From CAXBCP01 sp963974055 (GTDB lineage: Bacteria; Pseudomonadota; Alphaproteobacteria; MPNO01; UBA830): a DNA stretch of 18,370 nt. A model generated the notes under the pieces. That model was not told where the DNA came from. It saw nothing but the letters and a program-made list of their open reading frames with translations, and ran no database searches. The stretch is taken from the NCBI GenBank assembly GCA_963974055.1, contig CAXBCP010000053.1, positions 1 to 18,370 of the forward strand, written 5' to 3'. Numbering within the stretch: the first letter of the stretch is position 1; every line of letters begins with the position of its first letter. Below, piece by piece: positions 1-7,689 of the stretch. The position numbers and the translations under genes were made by a program.

Positions 1-507
1 TTCATTTTCCGCAACACGTTCAAGGATATCGAATGGGTGCTGAAAACCCTCGGCGAGGACCATGGCGTGCGGTTCGAATTCGAATGCTACGACATGGGTC
101 ATCTTTACAACCTCGCGCATTTCGTGGATCGCGGACTGGTGAAGCCGCCGTTCTTCGTGCAGACGATTTTCGGCATTCTCGGCGGCATCGGCGCGGACCT
201 GGAAAATCTCGGTCATATGCGCCGCATGGCGAACAAGCTGTTCGGCGAGGAAAACTACGAATGGTCGATCCTGGCGGCCGGCCGTCACCAGATGAATTTC
301 GTCACCACGGGCGCCATCATGGGCGGCAATGTCCGCGTCGGGCTCGAGGATTCCCTGTATATCGGCAAGGGCAAGCTTGCCGAATCCAATGCCGATCAGG
401 TCGCGAAAATCCGCCGCATTGTCGAAGACCTGTCGCTTGAAGTGGCGACACCGGCCGAGGCCCGCGAACGGCTTCAGCTGAAAGGCGGCGACCGGGTGAA
501 CTTCTGA
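1..507 (+). CDS. BKACE / 3-keto-5-aminohexanoate cleavage family enzyme (DUF849), 3' part
   Basis: This is the C-terminal 168 residues of a beta-keto acid cleavage enzyme; the 5' part lies outside the window and the frame is open from base 1. Family members are Zn-dependent TIM-barrel enzymes that react a beta-keto acid with acetyl-CoA to give acetoacetate and a new CoA ester; Kce of lysine fermentation is the type case. The family hallmark VRVGLED is visible, with R112, E116 and D117 of the fragment. These match the Arg226, Zn-ligand Glu230 and Asp231 of characterised Kce as I recall them. GGNVRVGLED followed by KGKLAESNADQV is typical of the family, as is the C-terminal helix with ATPAEARERL. 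The stop is at 505-507. The next gene starts 177 bases downstream on the same strand, so joint transcription with the Rieske oxygenase is possible. The substrate cannot be read from this fragment. Confidence 0.93.
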   Translation, partial: FIFRNTFKDIEWVLKTLGEDHGVRFEFECYDMGHLYNLAHFVDRGLVKPPFFVQTIFGILGGIGADLENLGHMRRMANKLFGEENYEWSILAAGRHQMNFVTTGAIMGGNVRVGLEDSLYIGKGKLAESNADQVAKIRRIVEDLSLEVATPAEARERLQLKGGDRVNF

Positions 508-684
508 GCCATCCGGGCGGGGCCGGCTGGCCTGAGGTGGCCGGGCTTGACCCGCGCCGCCAATGTGATTTAGCTGATGACGGTGCAATTCGTGGCGATC
601 TATCGGATCGAACGGGAAATCCGGGGGCGGCGGATTGCGGCAATCATCGGTTTGGAGGAAGCCGGTCTGGAGGACTGAACGGAT

Positions 685-1686
685 ATGGCTATCCAACTGG
701 ACGACACGCCTGTAGACGACCCGGTAATGATGACGGAATGGTTCGTCGTCGCCCGGTCGGCGGATCTCGAAGACGGCAAGGCAATCCCCGCAAAACTGCT
801 CGGCACCGAGATTGTGCTGTGGCGCTCCGGCGACAGGGTGATGGCATGGCGCGATCTGTGCGTTCACCGCGGTACGCGCCTGTCGATCGGCGAGGTCAAG
901 GACGGCCGGATCGTCTGCCCCTATCACGGCTGGAATTACGACACGGCGGGGGCATGCGTTCATATCCCTGCGATGCCCAACCTGACCCCGCCGGTCCGCG
1001 CCCGCGCCCAGGCCTACAAGGCGAAAGAGCAATACGGCTTTATCTGGGTCTGCATGGGCGAGCCGCGCCAGGACATTCCGCCGTTTCCCGAATGGGAAAA
1101 GAACTCGTTCCGCAAACAGATCGTCGGGCCGTACGAATTCAACGGCAGCCCGTTCCGGACTATCGAGAATTTCACCGACATTCCCCATTTTCCGTTCGTG
1201 CATCCGATGATCAACGGCGATCCGTCGCGCCCCGACGTGATCGAGGATTACGACGTCACGCTCGATGAAAACGGCCTGAAGATGAGCCCCGTCAATGTCT
1301 GGCAGCCCTATGCCGACCACCGGGGCGTGCCGGCGATGACGACCTATCACTATACGATCTTTCGACCGCTCTCGGCCTATTTCGCGAAGGAAACGGGCGA
1401 GGGCAACATGTTCTGCATGATGCTGTCGGCGACGCCGCTGGCCGAGGACAAATGCCTGGTATGGCTGCTGGTCGCGATCAATTTCGGCGACGAGGTCACC
1501 GAGGAACAGATCGTCGACCGCCAGAACCAGGTCTTCGCCCAGGACAAGTGGATCGTCGAATCCCAGCGCCCGGCGGGCATACCGCTGGACCTGCAGGACG
1601 AATTGCATTTGCGCTGCGACAAGTATTCGGTCGCCTACCGCCGCTGGCTGAAGGATCTCGGGCTGACCTGGGGCGTGGCGAGCTAG
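685..1686 (+). CDS. Rieske [2Fe-2S] aromatic ring-hydroxylating oxygenase, alpha subunit
   Basis: This 333-residue protein is a complete terminal oxygenase of the Rieske non-heme iron type. The Rieske cluster motif C-x-H-x16-C-x2-H is intact (C59, H61, C78, H81). The catalytic domain carries the bridging Asp and mononuclear-iron histidines as D165-x2-H168-x4-H173, with D287 the probable third iron ligand. The single-subunit size fits the vanillate O-demethylase / phenoxybenzoate / toluenesulfonate monooxygenase-like group, which hydroxylate or demethylate aromatic acids. The ATG at 685 follows GGAGGA at 669-674 with good spacing. No reductase or ferredoxin gene lies in the window, so electrons must come from elsewhere. 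The stop TAG at 1684-1686 directly abuts the stop of the convergent gene on the - strand. The substrate is not determinable; chlorophyll-type or steroid-type Rieske oxygenases are less likely alternatives. Confidence 0.93.
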   Translation: MAIQLDDTPVDDPVMMTEWFVVARSADLEDGKAIPAKLLGTEIVLWRSGDRVMAWRDLCVHRGTRLSIGEVKDGRIVCPYHGWNYDTAGACVHIPAMPNLTPPVRARAQAYKAKEQYGFIWVCMGEPRQDIPPFPEWEKNSFRKQIVGPYEFNGSPFRTIENFTDIPHFPFVHPMINGDPSRPDVIEDYDVTLDENGLKMSPVNVWQPYADHRGVPAMTTYHYTIFRPLSAYFAKETGEGNMFCMMLSATPLAEDKCLVWLLVAINFGDEVTEEQIVDRQNQVFAQDKWIVESQRPAGIPLDLQDELHLRCDKYSVAYRRWLKDLGLTWGVAS

Positions 1687-2700
1687 CTACAGCGCCCCGT
1701 GCAGCTCCAGCAGCGGCATCACCTCGTCCGCTTTCATTCTGCCCCAGCCGCATTCGGTCGACAGGCCGAACCGGTCCAGGTGTTTGCGCGCGGCGGCGAT
1801 GCGGCGGGCGGCGCCTTCCGCGCCGTCTGCGCCGTGGATCAGGCCGAGATAGACCAGCGTGTCGTCTGAAATCGTCAAGTTATCCAGTGGCGCGACATAG
1901 GCGTCGTCGTCGCGCTCAATCGGCACCGGCATGTGGAAGAAATCGATTTTGCGGTTCACGTCTTTTGAAATCGCGTTCGCGGTGGATACGCAGATGCCGA
2001 GGTCTTCCGGTTCCTTCCAGTGCCTGTTGCCCATCGAGCCGTAACACAGGTGATAGCCAAGCGTGATCCCGTCCGGCACCGCGTCGCCGAGGCGCGCCAG
2101 CGTTTCGATCAGCCATGGCGCGGGATCGTCGCCAAGAAACGGCACCGGGTGGAGTTTCTCGAAGATCGACATTTCGGTCGCGACGTCCCACTGGATCGCG
2201 AGGTCGCGGTCCGGAATGGCGCGGCGGATTTCGTCGATCTCCGTCAGCATGGCGCGTTCGTAGACCGGGTAGATATCGCCCTGAATGTCATAGCCGCAGA
2301 ACGAATACACCGGCGCAAAGGGCGTCGGCAGGCAGACCTGGAACCGCGTATCGGCGGGAAACCGCCCGGCGGCGCGGCGTGCGGCGAACGCCTCATAGGA
2401 TTTGATCGCTTCGCGGGCGAAACCCAGTTCGCCGAAATCGATATCCGCCGCCGTCCTGCCGGGCCGGAACCGGTAGGGCGGCTGGAGCTGGTAGTCGCGT
2501 TCCCGTGCGTCGCCCTGTTCCAGCGCGTCCTGCGCGGCATACACCGCATGCTGCCAGCCGATCCAGTTCGACCGCACGCCGGTCTCGCCGTCCGGTATGC
2601 TGGTCAGCCGGGGGCCGACGGTGTCGGCCACGGCGTCGAGAACCGCGTCCGCGTCGTTGAGCGGGATCGAGCCGACGAGGAGGAGGGGGGCTGCTGTCAT
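1687..2700 (-). CDS. UROD/MetE-like superfamily protein (cobalamin-independent methionine synthase-like domain)
   Basis: This 337-residue stand-alone protein resembles the C-terminal catalytic barrel of MetE. Zinc-ligand-like features are an H-x-C pair (H217, C219 in GYHLCYG) and a late Cys in STECGWGR (C317). These match the order His-x-Cys ... Cys of the MetE zinc site. The MetE glutamate ligand is not obvious, although H256 sits in the intervening region. The N-terminus has GSIP and IPDGETGxRSNWI, a signature of an uncharacterised MetE-like group that I recognise without knowing its reaction. Methyl or alkyl transfer to or from a thiol is inference. The ATG at 2700 is preferred because GGA lies about 10-13 bases upstream. 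A TTG at 2709 would add three residues, but it sits almost on top of the same GGAA. The gene is divergent from the GlcG-like gene and convergent with the Rieske gene with zero spacing. Confidence 0.8.
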   Translation of the reverse strand: MTAAPLLLVGSIPLNDADAVLDAVADTVGPRLTSIPDGETGVRSNWIGWQHAVYAAQDALEQGDARERDYQLQPPYRFRPGRTAADIDFGELGFAREAIKSYEAFAARRAAGRFPADTRFQVCLPTPFAPVYSFCGYDIQGDIYPVYERAMLTEIDEIRRAIPDRDLAIQWDVATEMSIFEKLHPVPFLGDDPAPWLIETLARLGDAVPDGITLGYHLCYGSMGNRHWKEPEDLGICVSTANAISKDVNRKIDFFHMPVPIERDDDAYVAPLDNLTISDDTLVYLGLIHGADGAEGAARRIAAARKHLDRFGLSTECGWGRMKADEVMPLLELHGAL

Positions 2701-2701
2701 G

Positions 2702-2730
2702 TTGATCAATTCCGTTTCATCGAATATGCG
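2702..2730 (+). promoter_or_regulatory. Candidate sigma-70 promoter for the GlcG-like gene
   Basis: TTGATC at 2702-2707 and TATGCG at 2725-2730 are separated by 17 bases. The match is modest (four of six and three of six). The element lies in the 62-base divergent gap between the MetE-like and GlcG-like genes. It would place a start site about 25 bases before the GlcG-like ATG. Confidence 0.28.
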
Positions 2731-2762
2731 TGTTGCAACAGCTTAACGGGAGGAACACTTAA

Positions 2763-3203
2763 ATGCTCAACATCAAACGCCTGTCGCGGGACGAGGCCTT
2801 TGTCATGATCGCCGCCGCCGAGAAAAAGGCGACCGCCATCGGCGTGCCGCAGGTAATTGCGGTGTCCGATGAAAGCGGCAACCTGATCGCGTTCTCGCGC
2901 ATGGATGGCGGCAAGGCGAGCTCCATCCAGATCGCTATGGCGAAGGCCTTTACCGCCGGCGCGGCGCGGAACCCGACGATGTTTTACAACGAGCATTGCG
3001 TGCCGGGATCCCCGTCCTTCGGCATTCACGTATCGAACGAAGGAAAGTTTTCGATTATCGGCGGCGGCCTGCCGGTTTATGCGGGCAAGGACTGCGTCGG
3101 CGGGATCGGCGTCAGTTCCGGGACGCCGGCGCAGGACGTCGAAGTCGCTGAGGCCGGGGTGAAGGCGCTCGAAGCACACTGGAAGCGGAAGGCGCCGAAA
3201 TAG
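2763..3203 (+). CDS. GlcG/HbpS family heme-binding-like protein (DUF336)
   Basis: This 146-residue single-domain protein belongs to the GlcG/HbpS group. Visible family features are an N-terminal helix (LSRDEAFVMIAAAEKKA) and a strand with VIAVSDESGNLIAFSRMDG. These are followed by helix AKAFTAGAA, GGGLPVY, and a GGIGVSSGTPAQDVEVAEAGV terminus. HbpS of Streptomyces binds heme and senses oxidative stress, whereas GlcG is linked to glycolate use. Many members sit beside oxidoreductases with unknown roles. No signal peptide is present, so the protein is probably cytosolic. A strong Shine-Dalgarno GGGAGG at 2749-2754 supports the ATG at 2763. It is convergent with the 3-hydroxyisobutyrate dehydrogenase-like gene, with 19 bases between stops. 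Heme binding is not demonstrable from sequence alone. Confidence 0.9.
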   Translation: MLNIKRLSRDEAFVMIAAAEKKATAIGVPQVIAVSDESGNLIAFSRMDGGKASSIQIAMAKAFTAGAARNPTMFYNEHCVPGSPSFGIHVSNEGKFSIIGGGLPVYAGKDCVGGIGVSSGTPAQDVEVAEAGVKALEAHWKRKAPK

Positions 3204-3222
3204 GCGACCGCCTGTAAGGCAT

Positions 3223-4137
3223 CTAGCTCCGCTGCAAATCCCGCACCATCTGCAAATCCCGCACCATCTGCACCATCGCGGAGAAATCGACCTCGCCGTC
3301 GCGCTCGTCGCAGAACGCTTCGTATAATGCACGCGCATGTTCGCCGAGCGGGGTGACGGCGCCGGTGCTGGCGGCGGCTTCCTGCGACAGGGTGAGGTCT
3401 TTCAGCATCAGCCGGGCGGTAAAGCCCGGCGCGTAGCCGCGGTTGGCGGGGGCGGTGTCGACCATGTCCGGCATCGGGCAATTGACGTTCATGGCCCAGC
3501 AACTGCCGGTCGAGGACGAGATCACGTCGAACAATACCCGGTGGTCGACCCCGGCGGCCTCGCCGAGCGCGATGGCTTCGCAGGCGCCGACCATGGAAAT
3601 GCCGAGCAGCATGTTGTTGCACACTTTTACCGCCTGGCCCGCGGACGGCCCGCCCGCGCGCACCACCTGTTTGCCCATGGCGAGGAAGACGGGTTCGGCC
3701 CTGTCGATGGCGGTGCTGTCCCCGCCCGCCATGAAGGTCAGCGTGCCGGCTTCGGCGCCCGACATGCCGCCGGATACCGGTGAATCGATCAGGGCAATGC
3801 CGCGTTTGGCCGCTTCGGCGTGGATGAACCGGGTCGTGCCGAGATCGGTGGTCGATGAATCCACGACAACGGTGTCTGCGCCGACCAGGTCCAGAATTTT
3901 GTCGTCATCGACCAGCACGTCGCGCACTTCCCTGCCGGTCGGCAGCATCGTGAACACGAAATCGGCGTCGGTCACGGCGTCGGGGTTGGAGGATGCGGCT
4001 TCGACCCCGCCCGCGGCGGCGCGCGCGATCTTTTCCGGGACGATGTCGTATCCCCGGACCTGATGGCCTGCCTTGACGAGATTGACCGACATGGGGCCGC
4101 CCATATTGCCGAGCCCGATAAATGCGATACGTGCCAT
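3223..4137 (-). CDS. mmsB: 3-hydroxyisobutyrate dehydrogenase-like NAD-dependent oxidoreductase
   Basis: This 304-residue beta-hydroxyacid dehydrogenase has an N-terminal Rossmann domain with GLGNMGGPM (residues 8-16). D31 at the end of the second strand favours NAD over NADP. The substrate-binding signature SPVSGG (119-124) and the catalytic Lys171 in AVKVCNNM are present, with N175. STGSCW and the later MLKDL match genuine 3-hydroxyisobutyrate dehydrogenases of valine breakdown better than the tartronate semialdehyde reductase branch. The exact substrate remains open. The ATG at 4137 is preceded by GGAGGAAAC. The gene lies 43 bases downstream of the GMC oxidoreductase on the same strand and is probably co-transcribed, giving two successive oxidation steps. 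The C-terminus is odd: an 18-base perfect tandem duplication repeats the hexapeptide MVRDLQ. Confidence 0.9.
   Translation of the reverse strand: MARIAFIGLGNMGGPMSVNLVKAGHQVRGYDIVPEKIARAAAGGVEAASSNPDAVTDADFVFTMLPTGREVRDVLVDDDKILDLVGADTVVVDSSTTDLGTTRFIHAEAAKRGIALIDSPVSGGMSGAEAGTLTFMAGGDSTAIDRAEPVFLAMGKQVVRAGGPSAGQAVKVCNNMLLGISMVGACEAIALGEAAGVDHRVLFDVISSSTGSCWAMNVNCPMPDMVDTAPANRGYAPGFTARLMLKDLTLSQEAAASTGAVTPLGEHARALYEAFCDERDGEVDFSAMVQMVRDLQMVRDLQRS
3233..3268. repeat. 18-bp perfect in-frame tandem duplication in the 3' end of the mmsB-like gene
   Basis: The unit TGCAAATCCCGCACCATC occurs at 3233-3250 and again at 3251-3268 without a mismatch. A 9-base partial third copy (TGCACCATC, one internal deletion of the unit) follows at 3269-3277. 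The duplication keeps the reading frame and gives MVQ-MVRDLQ-MVRDLQ-RS at the C-terminus of the - strand protein. It looks like a recent replication-slippage event. Confidence 0.95.
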
Positions 4138-4180
4138 GGTTTCCTCCGGGTTGTTGCGGCGCCTTTTGGCGGTGTTTTGT

Positions 4181-5881
4181 CTACCGATCGTCCTTCATCA
4201 TATCGGCGATTTTCTCGGCGATCATGATGACGGTCAGGTTGGTGTTGGCGCGGACGATGGCCGGCATCACGGATGCATCGACGACCCGCAATCCGTTGAC
4301 GCCGTGGACCCGTCCGGCCGGATCGACCACCGCCATCGGGTCGGCCGCCGTCCCGAAGCGGCAGGTGCCGACGGGATGGAAAAAACCGCGGCAGTTTTCC
4401 CTGATCCAGGCTTCCAGGGTCGCGTCGGTCGCGAAGATGTCGTCCAGGGTCGGGCCGGGCGCAATCAGCGTGCGCAGCGCGGCGCGTCGGAACGGGCCGG
4501 GCAGGTCCATCAGCAGCGATCCGGCAAAGGATTTCCACCAGTTGGCGCGGGTTTCCATGTTCAGTTTCCGCACCCGCGCGGAGAACGCGGCGGGGAATAC
4601 CTCGGTCGTGACATCGCGGACGGCCGGGCTGCGGAAGATTTCGTAAAACAGGCGGAGGCCCATCTTCATCCGCGCCATGTCGCGTTCGTCCTCCATCACG
4701 TGAAAGGCGACGCGGGGATTGACGGCGGGATCGGCGCTTTTGAGCGTCACCGCGCCGCGGGAATAGGGTTTGACGACCGCGACGACGGCGCCGCCGACCC
4801 GGGTGCCGAGCGGGTGCCAGCTGACCTTGTTGGCGATGGCCATGTAGAAATCGTGGGGCGGGCAGCCGTCCAGTTTAGACGAATGGCGCAGCGCCGCGTT
4901 GCCCGCGGCGCGAAGGCCGGCATCCTGCATGCCGTTATAGCGAAGATGGGCGGCGAGGATGCAGGTCGGGTGTTCGTGCAGATTCTGTCCGATCCCGGCG
5001 CGGTCGGCGACGACGTCTATGCCGTATGTGCCGAGCTGTGCCGCCGGACCGACCCCGGAGCGCATCAGCAGCGCAGGCGATTGCAGCGCGCCGGCGGAGA
5101 CAACGACCTCTTTCGCCTTCAGGTCTTCGGTCGCGCCGCCTGTACGGACGCGGACACCGGTGCATTGCGCGCCGTCGAAGGTCAGGGTTTCGGCAAAACA
5201 GTCGCTGCGGATATCCAGGTTGGCGCGCGCGCGCACGTCCGGCGTCAGGTAGGAAATGGCGGTCGACTGGCGCAGTCCCGGCTTGCTCGACAGGGCGACG
5301 GAACAGACGCCGTCGCGTGGCTCGACATTCATGTCCTTCACGTAGCCGAAGCCGCGGCGGTGCAGTTCAGACGCGACGGCGTCGCAGAATCCCGGCCAGT
5401 CGGCGCGTTTGTGGCGGCGGATGGATACCGGTCCGGAATCGCCGTGGCGCGGATCGTCGCCGTAATCCGTATCGGTCTCCAGCCGCTTGTAATACTTGAT
5501 GACGCCGTTCCAGCCCCAGCCTTCGGCGCCGGCCGCTTCCCATTCCTCGAAATCGCCCGGCATGCCGCGGATGGAAACCATGGAATTCACAGACGAGCCG
5601 CCGCCCATCACCCGTCCCTGGTCGTAGGGAAAAGCAGGCACGGCATCGGGGTCGTTATGGGGCAGGGGCTGCCACTGGGCGGTAATGCCGGGCCAGGTGT
5701 TCCGCCGGTTATAGATGGCGCGGTAGAACGTATCGCGGACCTCGGCGCCTTCGTTTCCCGGCGGCGTGTCGCGCCCGGCTTCCAGCAGCAGCACCCGGTT
5801 GGCGGACACTTCGCTCAGGCGGGCGGCCATCACCGCGCCGGCCGATCCGCCGCCGATCACGATGTAATCCCAGTCCGACAT
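4181..5881 (-). CDS. GMC-family FAD oxidoreductase (choline dehydrogenase-like)
   Basis: This 566-residue flavoprotein oxidises primary alcohols. The FAD-binding GGGSAGAVMAARLSE starts near residue 9, and LLLEAG follows. The GMC signature loop GGGSSVNSM leads into RGMPGDFEEWEAAGAEGWGW. The catalytic pair His502 (FFHPVGTCRFG) and Asn546 (ANTNLTV) are 44 residues apart, the same separation as His466/Asn510 of choline oxidase. The start MSDWDYIVIGGG at 5881 is chosen because GAGGG lies just upstream and the FAD motif sits at the normal distance. The frame stays open up to 6415, but that extension is antisense to the GST gene and has no domain. Such enzymes usually act as dye-linked dehydrogenases, and the substrate is unknown. 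It heads a probable operon with the mmsB-like gene and is divergent from the GST gene. Confidence 0.94.
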   Translation of the reverse strand: MSDWDYIVIGGGSAGAVMAARLSEVSANRVLLLEAGRDTPPGNEGAEVRDTFYRAIYNRRNTWPGITAQWQPLPHNDPDAVPAFPYDQGRVMGGGSSVNSMVSIRGMPGDFEEWEAAGAEGWGWNGVIKYYKRLETDTDYGDDPRHGDSGPVSIRRHKRADWPGFCDAVASELHRRGFGYVKDMNVEPRDGVCSVALSSKPGLRQSTAISYLTPDVRARANLDIRSDCFAETLTFDGAQCTGVRVRTGGATEDLKAKEVVVSAGALQSPALLMRSGVGPAAQLGTYGIDVVADRAGIGQNLHEHPTCILAAHLRYNGMQDAGLRAAGNAALRHSSKLDGCPPHDFYMAIANKVSWHPLGTRVGGAVVAVVKPYSRGAVTLKSADPAVNPRVAFHVMEDERDMARMKMGLRLFYEIFRSPAVRDVTTEVFPAAFSARVRKLNMETRANWWKSFAGSLLMDLPGPFRRAALRTLIAPGPTLDDIFATDATLEAWIRENCRGFFHPVGTCRFGTAADPMAVVDPAGRVHGVNGLRVVDASVMPAIVRANTNLTVIMIAEKIADMMKDDR

Positions 5882-5986
5882 GCCACCCTCGTTTTTATTC
5901 CCTGCAAAGGACGTTATCATTGCCGCCGGCGAACACCAACGGTGCACGGGCGTGAGTAAACGAGATCCCGCTGCGGAGGAATTTCG

Positions 5987-6622
5987 ATGAAACTTTATAC
6001 CTGGCTGTCGGCGCCGAACCCGCGCCGCGCGAAAATGTTCGTCGCCGAAAAGGGCATAGATATCGACATCGTCGAGGCGAGCGACCCGGAAAACCCGGGT
6101 CAGCTCAGCGCCGAATACTGCGTAAAATTTCCGCATCGACGGGTACCGCTTCTGGAACTCGACGACGGCGACTGGATCGGCGAGGCGGCGGCGATCTGCC
6201 GCTACCTGGAAACGCTGTACCCGGACGTTCCCCTGATGGGCCGGAACCCGAAGGAGGTCGCGCAGGTCGAAATGTGGGACCGCCTTGCCGAGTGGGAAGG
6301 CATGATGGCGGTGTCCGAAGTGTTCCGAAATACCCACAAGCTGTTTGCGGGACGAGGCCTGGCCGGATACGACCGTGAAATACCGCAGATTCCGGAACTG
6401 GCGGAACGGGGGCATTTCCGGCTTGCCCTGTTTTTCGGGAAAATCGACGAACAGCTCGGACGATACGGATACCTGGCCGGAGACAGTTTCAGCTTTGCCG
6501 ATATTACGGCGCTGTGCGCGATCGATTTCGGGATTTCACGGCGTCTGCCGATACCGGACAATTGTTCAAACGTGCTGGACTGGCACGCCAGGATGCAGGC
6601 GCGCCCGGCTGCCTCCGCCTAG
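5987..6622 (+). CDS. Glutathione S-transferase family protein
   Basis: This 211-residue two-domain GST has a thioredoxin-fold N-terminus (MKLYTWLSAPNPRRAKMFVAEKGI). The cis-proline motif RVPLLELDDG (P54) is present, followed by GEAAAICRYLE. In that motif the usual Glu-Ser glutathione contact is Glu66-Ala67. The all-helical C-terminal domain carries the N-capping box GDSFSFADITALCAIDF. The segment before the cis-proline, usually like INPLGRVP, is YCVKFPHRRVP, so glutathione binding may differ from standard members. The catalytic residue is uncertain (S8 or N11). The ATG at 5987 has GGAGGA upstream. The gene is divergent from the GMC gene across 105 bases, and its stop lies 5 bases from the convergent hypothetical gene. 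Glutathione-dependent steps are common in aromatic ether and epoxide catabolism; a role here is inference. Confidence 0.92.
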   Translation: MKLYTWLSAPNPRRAKMFVAEKGIDIDIVEASDPENPGQLSAEYCVKFPHRRVPLLELDDGDWIGEAAAICRYLETLYPDVPLMGRNPKEVAQVEMWDRLAEWEGMMAVSEVFRNTHKLFAGRGLAGYDREIPQIPELAERGHFRLALFFGKIDEQLGRYGYLAGDSFSFADITALCAIDFGISRRLPIPDNCSNVLDWHARMQARPAASA

Positions 6623-6627
6623 GGCGG

Positions 6628-7689
6628 CTATTCGACCTGGAGGGACTCGCTCGATTCGACCCGCTGGTCGATTTCCTTCAGTTTGTCGAGGCCGGGACGC
6701 AGCGTAGTCATGAGCATTTCCGCACGGGCGGTCGGCCCGCCGATATCGGCGGTTGCGAACCGGCTGCGCCATTCTGTCATTTTCATGCCGAGGCCGCACA
6801 GAACGCCGGCAACCGATACCTGATAGCTGCGGACCAGTTCGGAAATTTCATAGAATCTCTGGGCATTGAGATTGATCCACATCGATCCGGTTTCCTGGTG
6901 AAAGCGTTCGATCTTGCCCAGGGTCGAGGCGATCAGGCTGGTCATGTCCGAGCTGACATTTTCGCAGGTCGCCTGGAATGCGCTCTCGCCGGCGAATGTC
7001 CGGTTTTCTTTCAGCTGTATCAATTCTTCGGCGACATCCGTCACTTCCGGAAAGATTCCGTGCAGATACCGTTCGAAATAAGAGATCGATAGATAACAGT
7101 CTGAAAACTTCTCGAGAAATATCGGGATCGCGTCGATTTTGATCTCGAGACTGTCGGCTATTTTGTGCAGATTCTTGACGGCGGTATCGCGGTCGGGATT
7201 CCGGATGAGCTCGATCGGGTCGTCTGACCCGCCGAAGGACGAGACGTCACCGTAAACGTTTACTATCAGCGGCGCGGTGAACCGCTTGAGGTGCGCCGCC
7301 AGGGACGCTTTCGCGGACGGGGAAAGCTGGAGGACGTCCGGGTCTCTCGGTTCGATTGAAAGCGTGCGAAACAGAATTCTCAGGCTGTAGACATCGAAAC
7401 TCGTCAGGTTTTTGAGCTTTTTCAGGAGTTCCAGGTCGGGGTGCGGCGGGCCGTCCTTGTTCCAGCCGAAATTCTGAGCTCCGTATTTCTGGGTAATATC
7501 GTCAACATAGATAAAACCGTGACGCCCACTGCCGTCGGTCATGACATCTATGACGTGGTCGAGCGCGCCCGCCATTCTCAGGCGTCCGCGCGACAGGCCC
7601 GGTGTTTCGAATGGCACCAGTTCCAACGGCATAACGTAAAGGGAGTCGTTGTCCGACTGGAAATCTAGGGTAAGTGAGTCCGGACACAT
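6628..7689 (-). CDS. Uncharacterised 353-residue protein
   Basis: I do not recognise a functional family. The protein is soluble, charged and mostly helical, with no signal peptide, no membrane span and no catalytic motif. The N-terminus contains a compact motif DSLYVMPLELVPFETPGLSRGRLR (key residues YVMPLE and ETPxLSRxRL). A middle part reads LKNLTSFDVYSLRILFRTL, and long helices follow from about residue 180 to the end, rich in Glu, Leu and Lys. I have a vague memory of similar hypothetical proteins in Rhodospirillales. The ATG at 7689 is the first in frame but has no visible Shine-Dalgarno. M20 at 7632 is an alternative, but it would cut the conserved-looking motif. Codon use resembles its neighbours, although its upstream region is much more AT-rich. 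It is convergent with the GST gene. Regulatory or structural roles are both possible. Confidence 0.8.
   Translation of the reverse strand: MCPDSLTLDFQSDNDSLYVMPLELVPFETPGLSRGRLRMAGALDHVIDVMTDGSGRHGFIYVDDITQKYGAQNFGWNKDGPPHPDLELLKKLKNLTSFDVYSLRILFRTLSIEPRDPDVLQLSPSAKASLAAHLKRFTAPLIVNVYGDVSSFGGSDDPIELIRNPDRDTAVKNLHKIADSLEIKIDAIPIFLEKFSDCYLSISYFERYLHGIFPEVTDVAEELIQLKENRTFAGESAFQATCENVSSDMTSLIASTLGKIERFHQETGSMWINLNAQRFYEISELVRSYQVSVAGVLCGLGMKMTEWRSRFATADIGGPTARAEMLMTTLRPGLDKLKEIDQRVESSESLQVE

Noticed and set aside
508..684. Possible small gene or terminator between the BKACE and Rieske genes
   Set aside because: Only weak GGCC-type inverted repeats without a T-run are present, and the overlapping + frame continues into the Rieske gene out of phase.
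4073..5959. 628-residue open frame on + opposite the GMC gene
   Set aside because: It mirrors the codon pattern of a high-GC gene on the other strand; the product is rich in His, Arg, Gly and Asp with no recognisable fold.
5882..6415. N-terminal extension of the GMC reading frame to 744 residues
   Set aside because: The extension is antisense to the GST gene, has no domain, and the start at 5881 has a ribosome site and the correct distance to the FAD motif.
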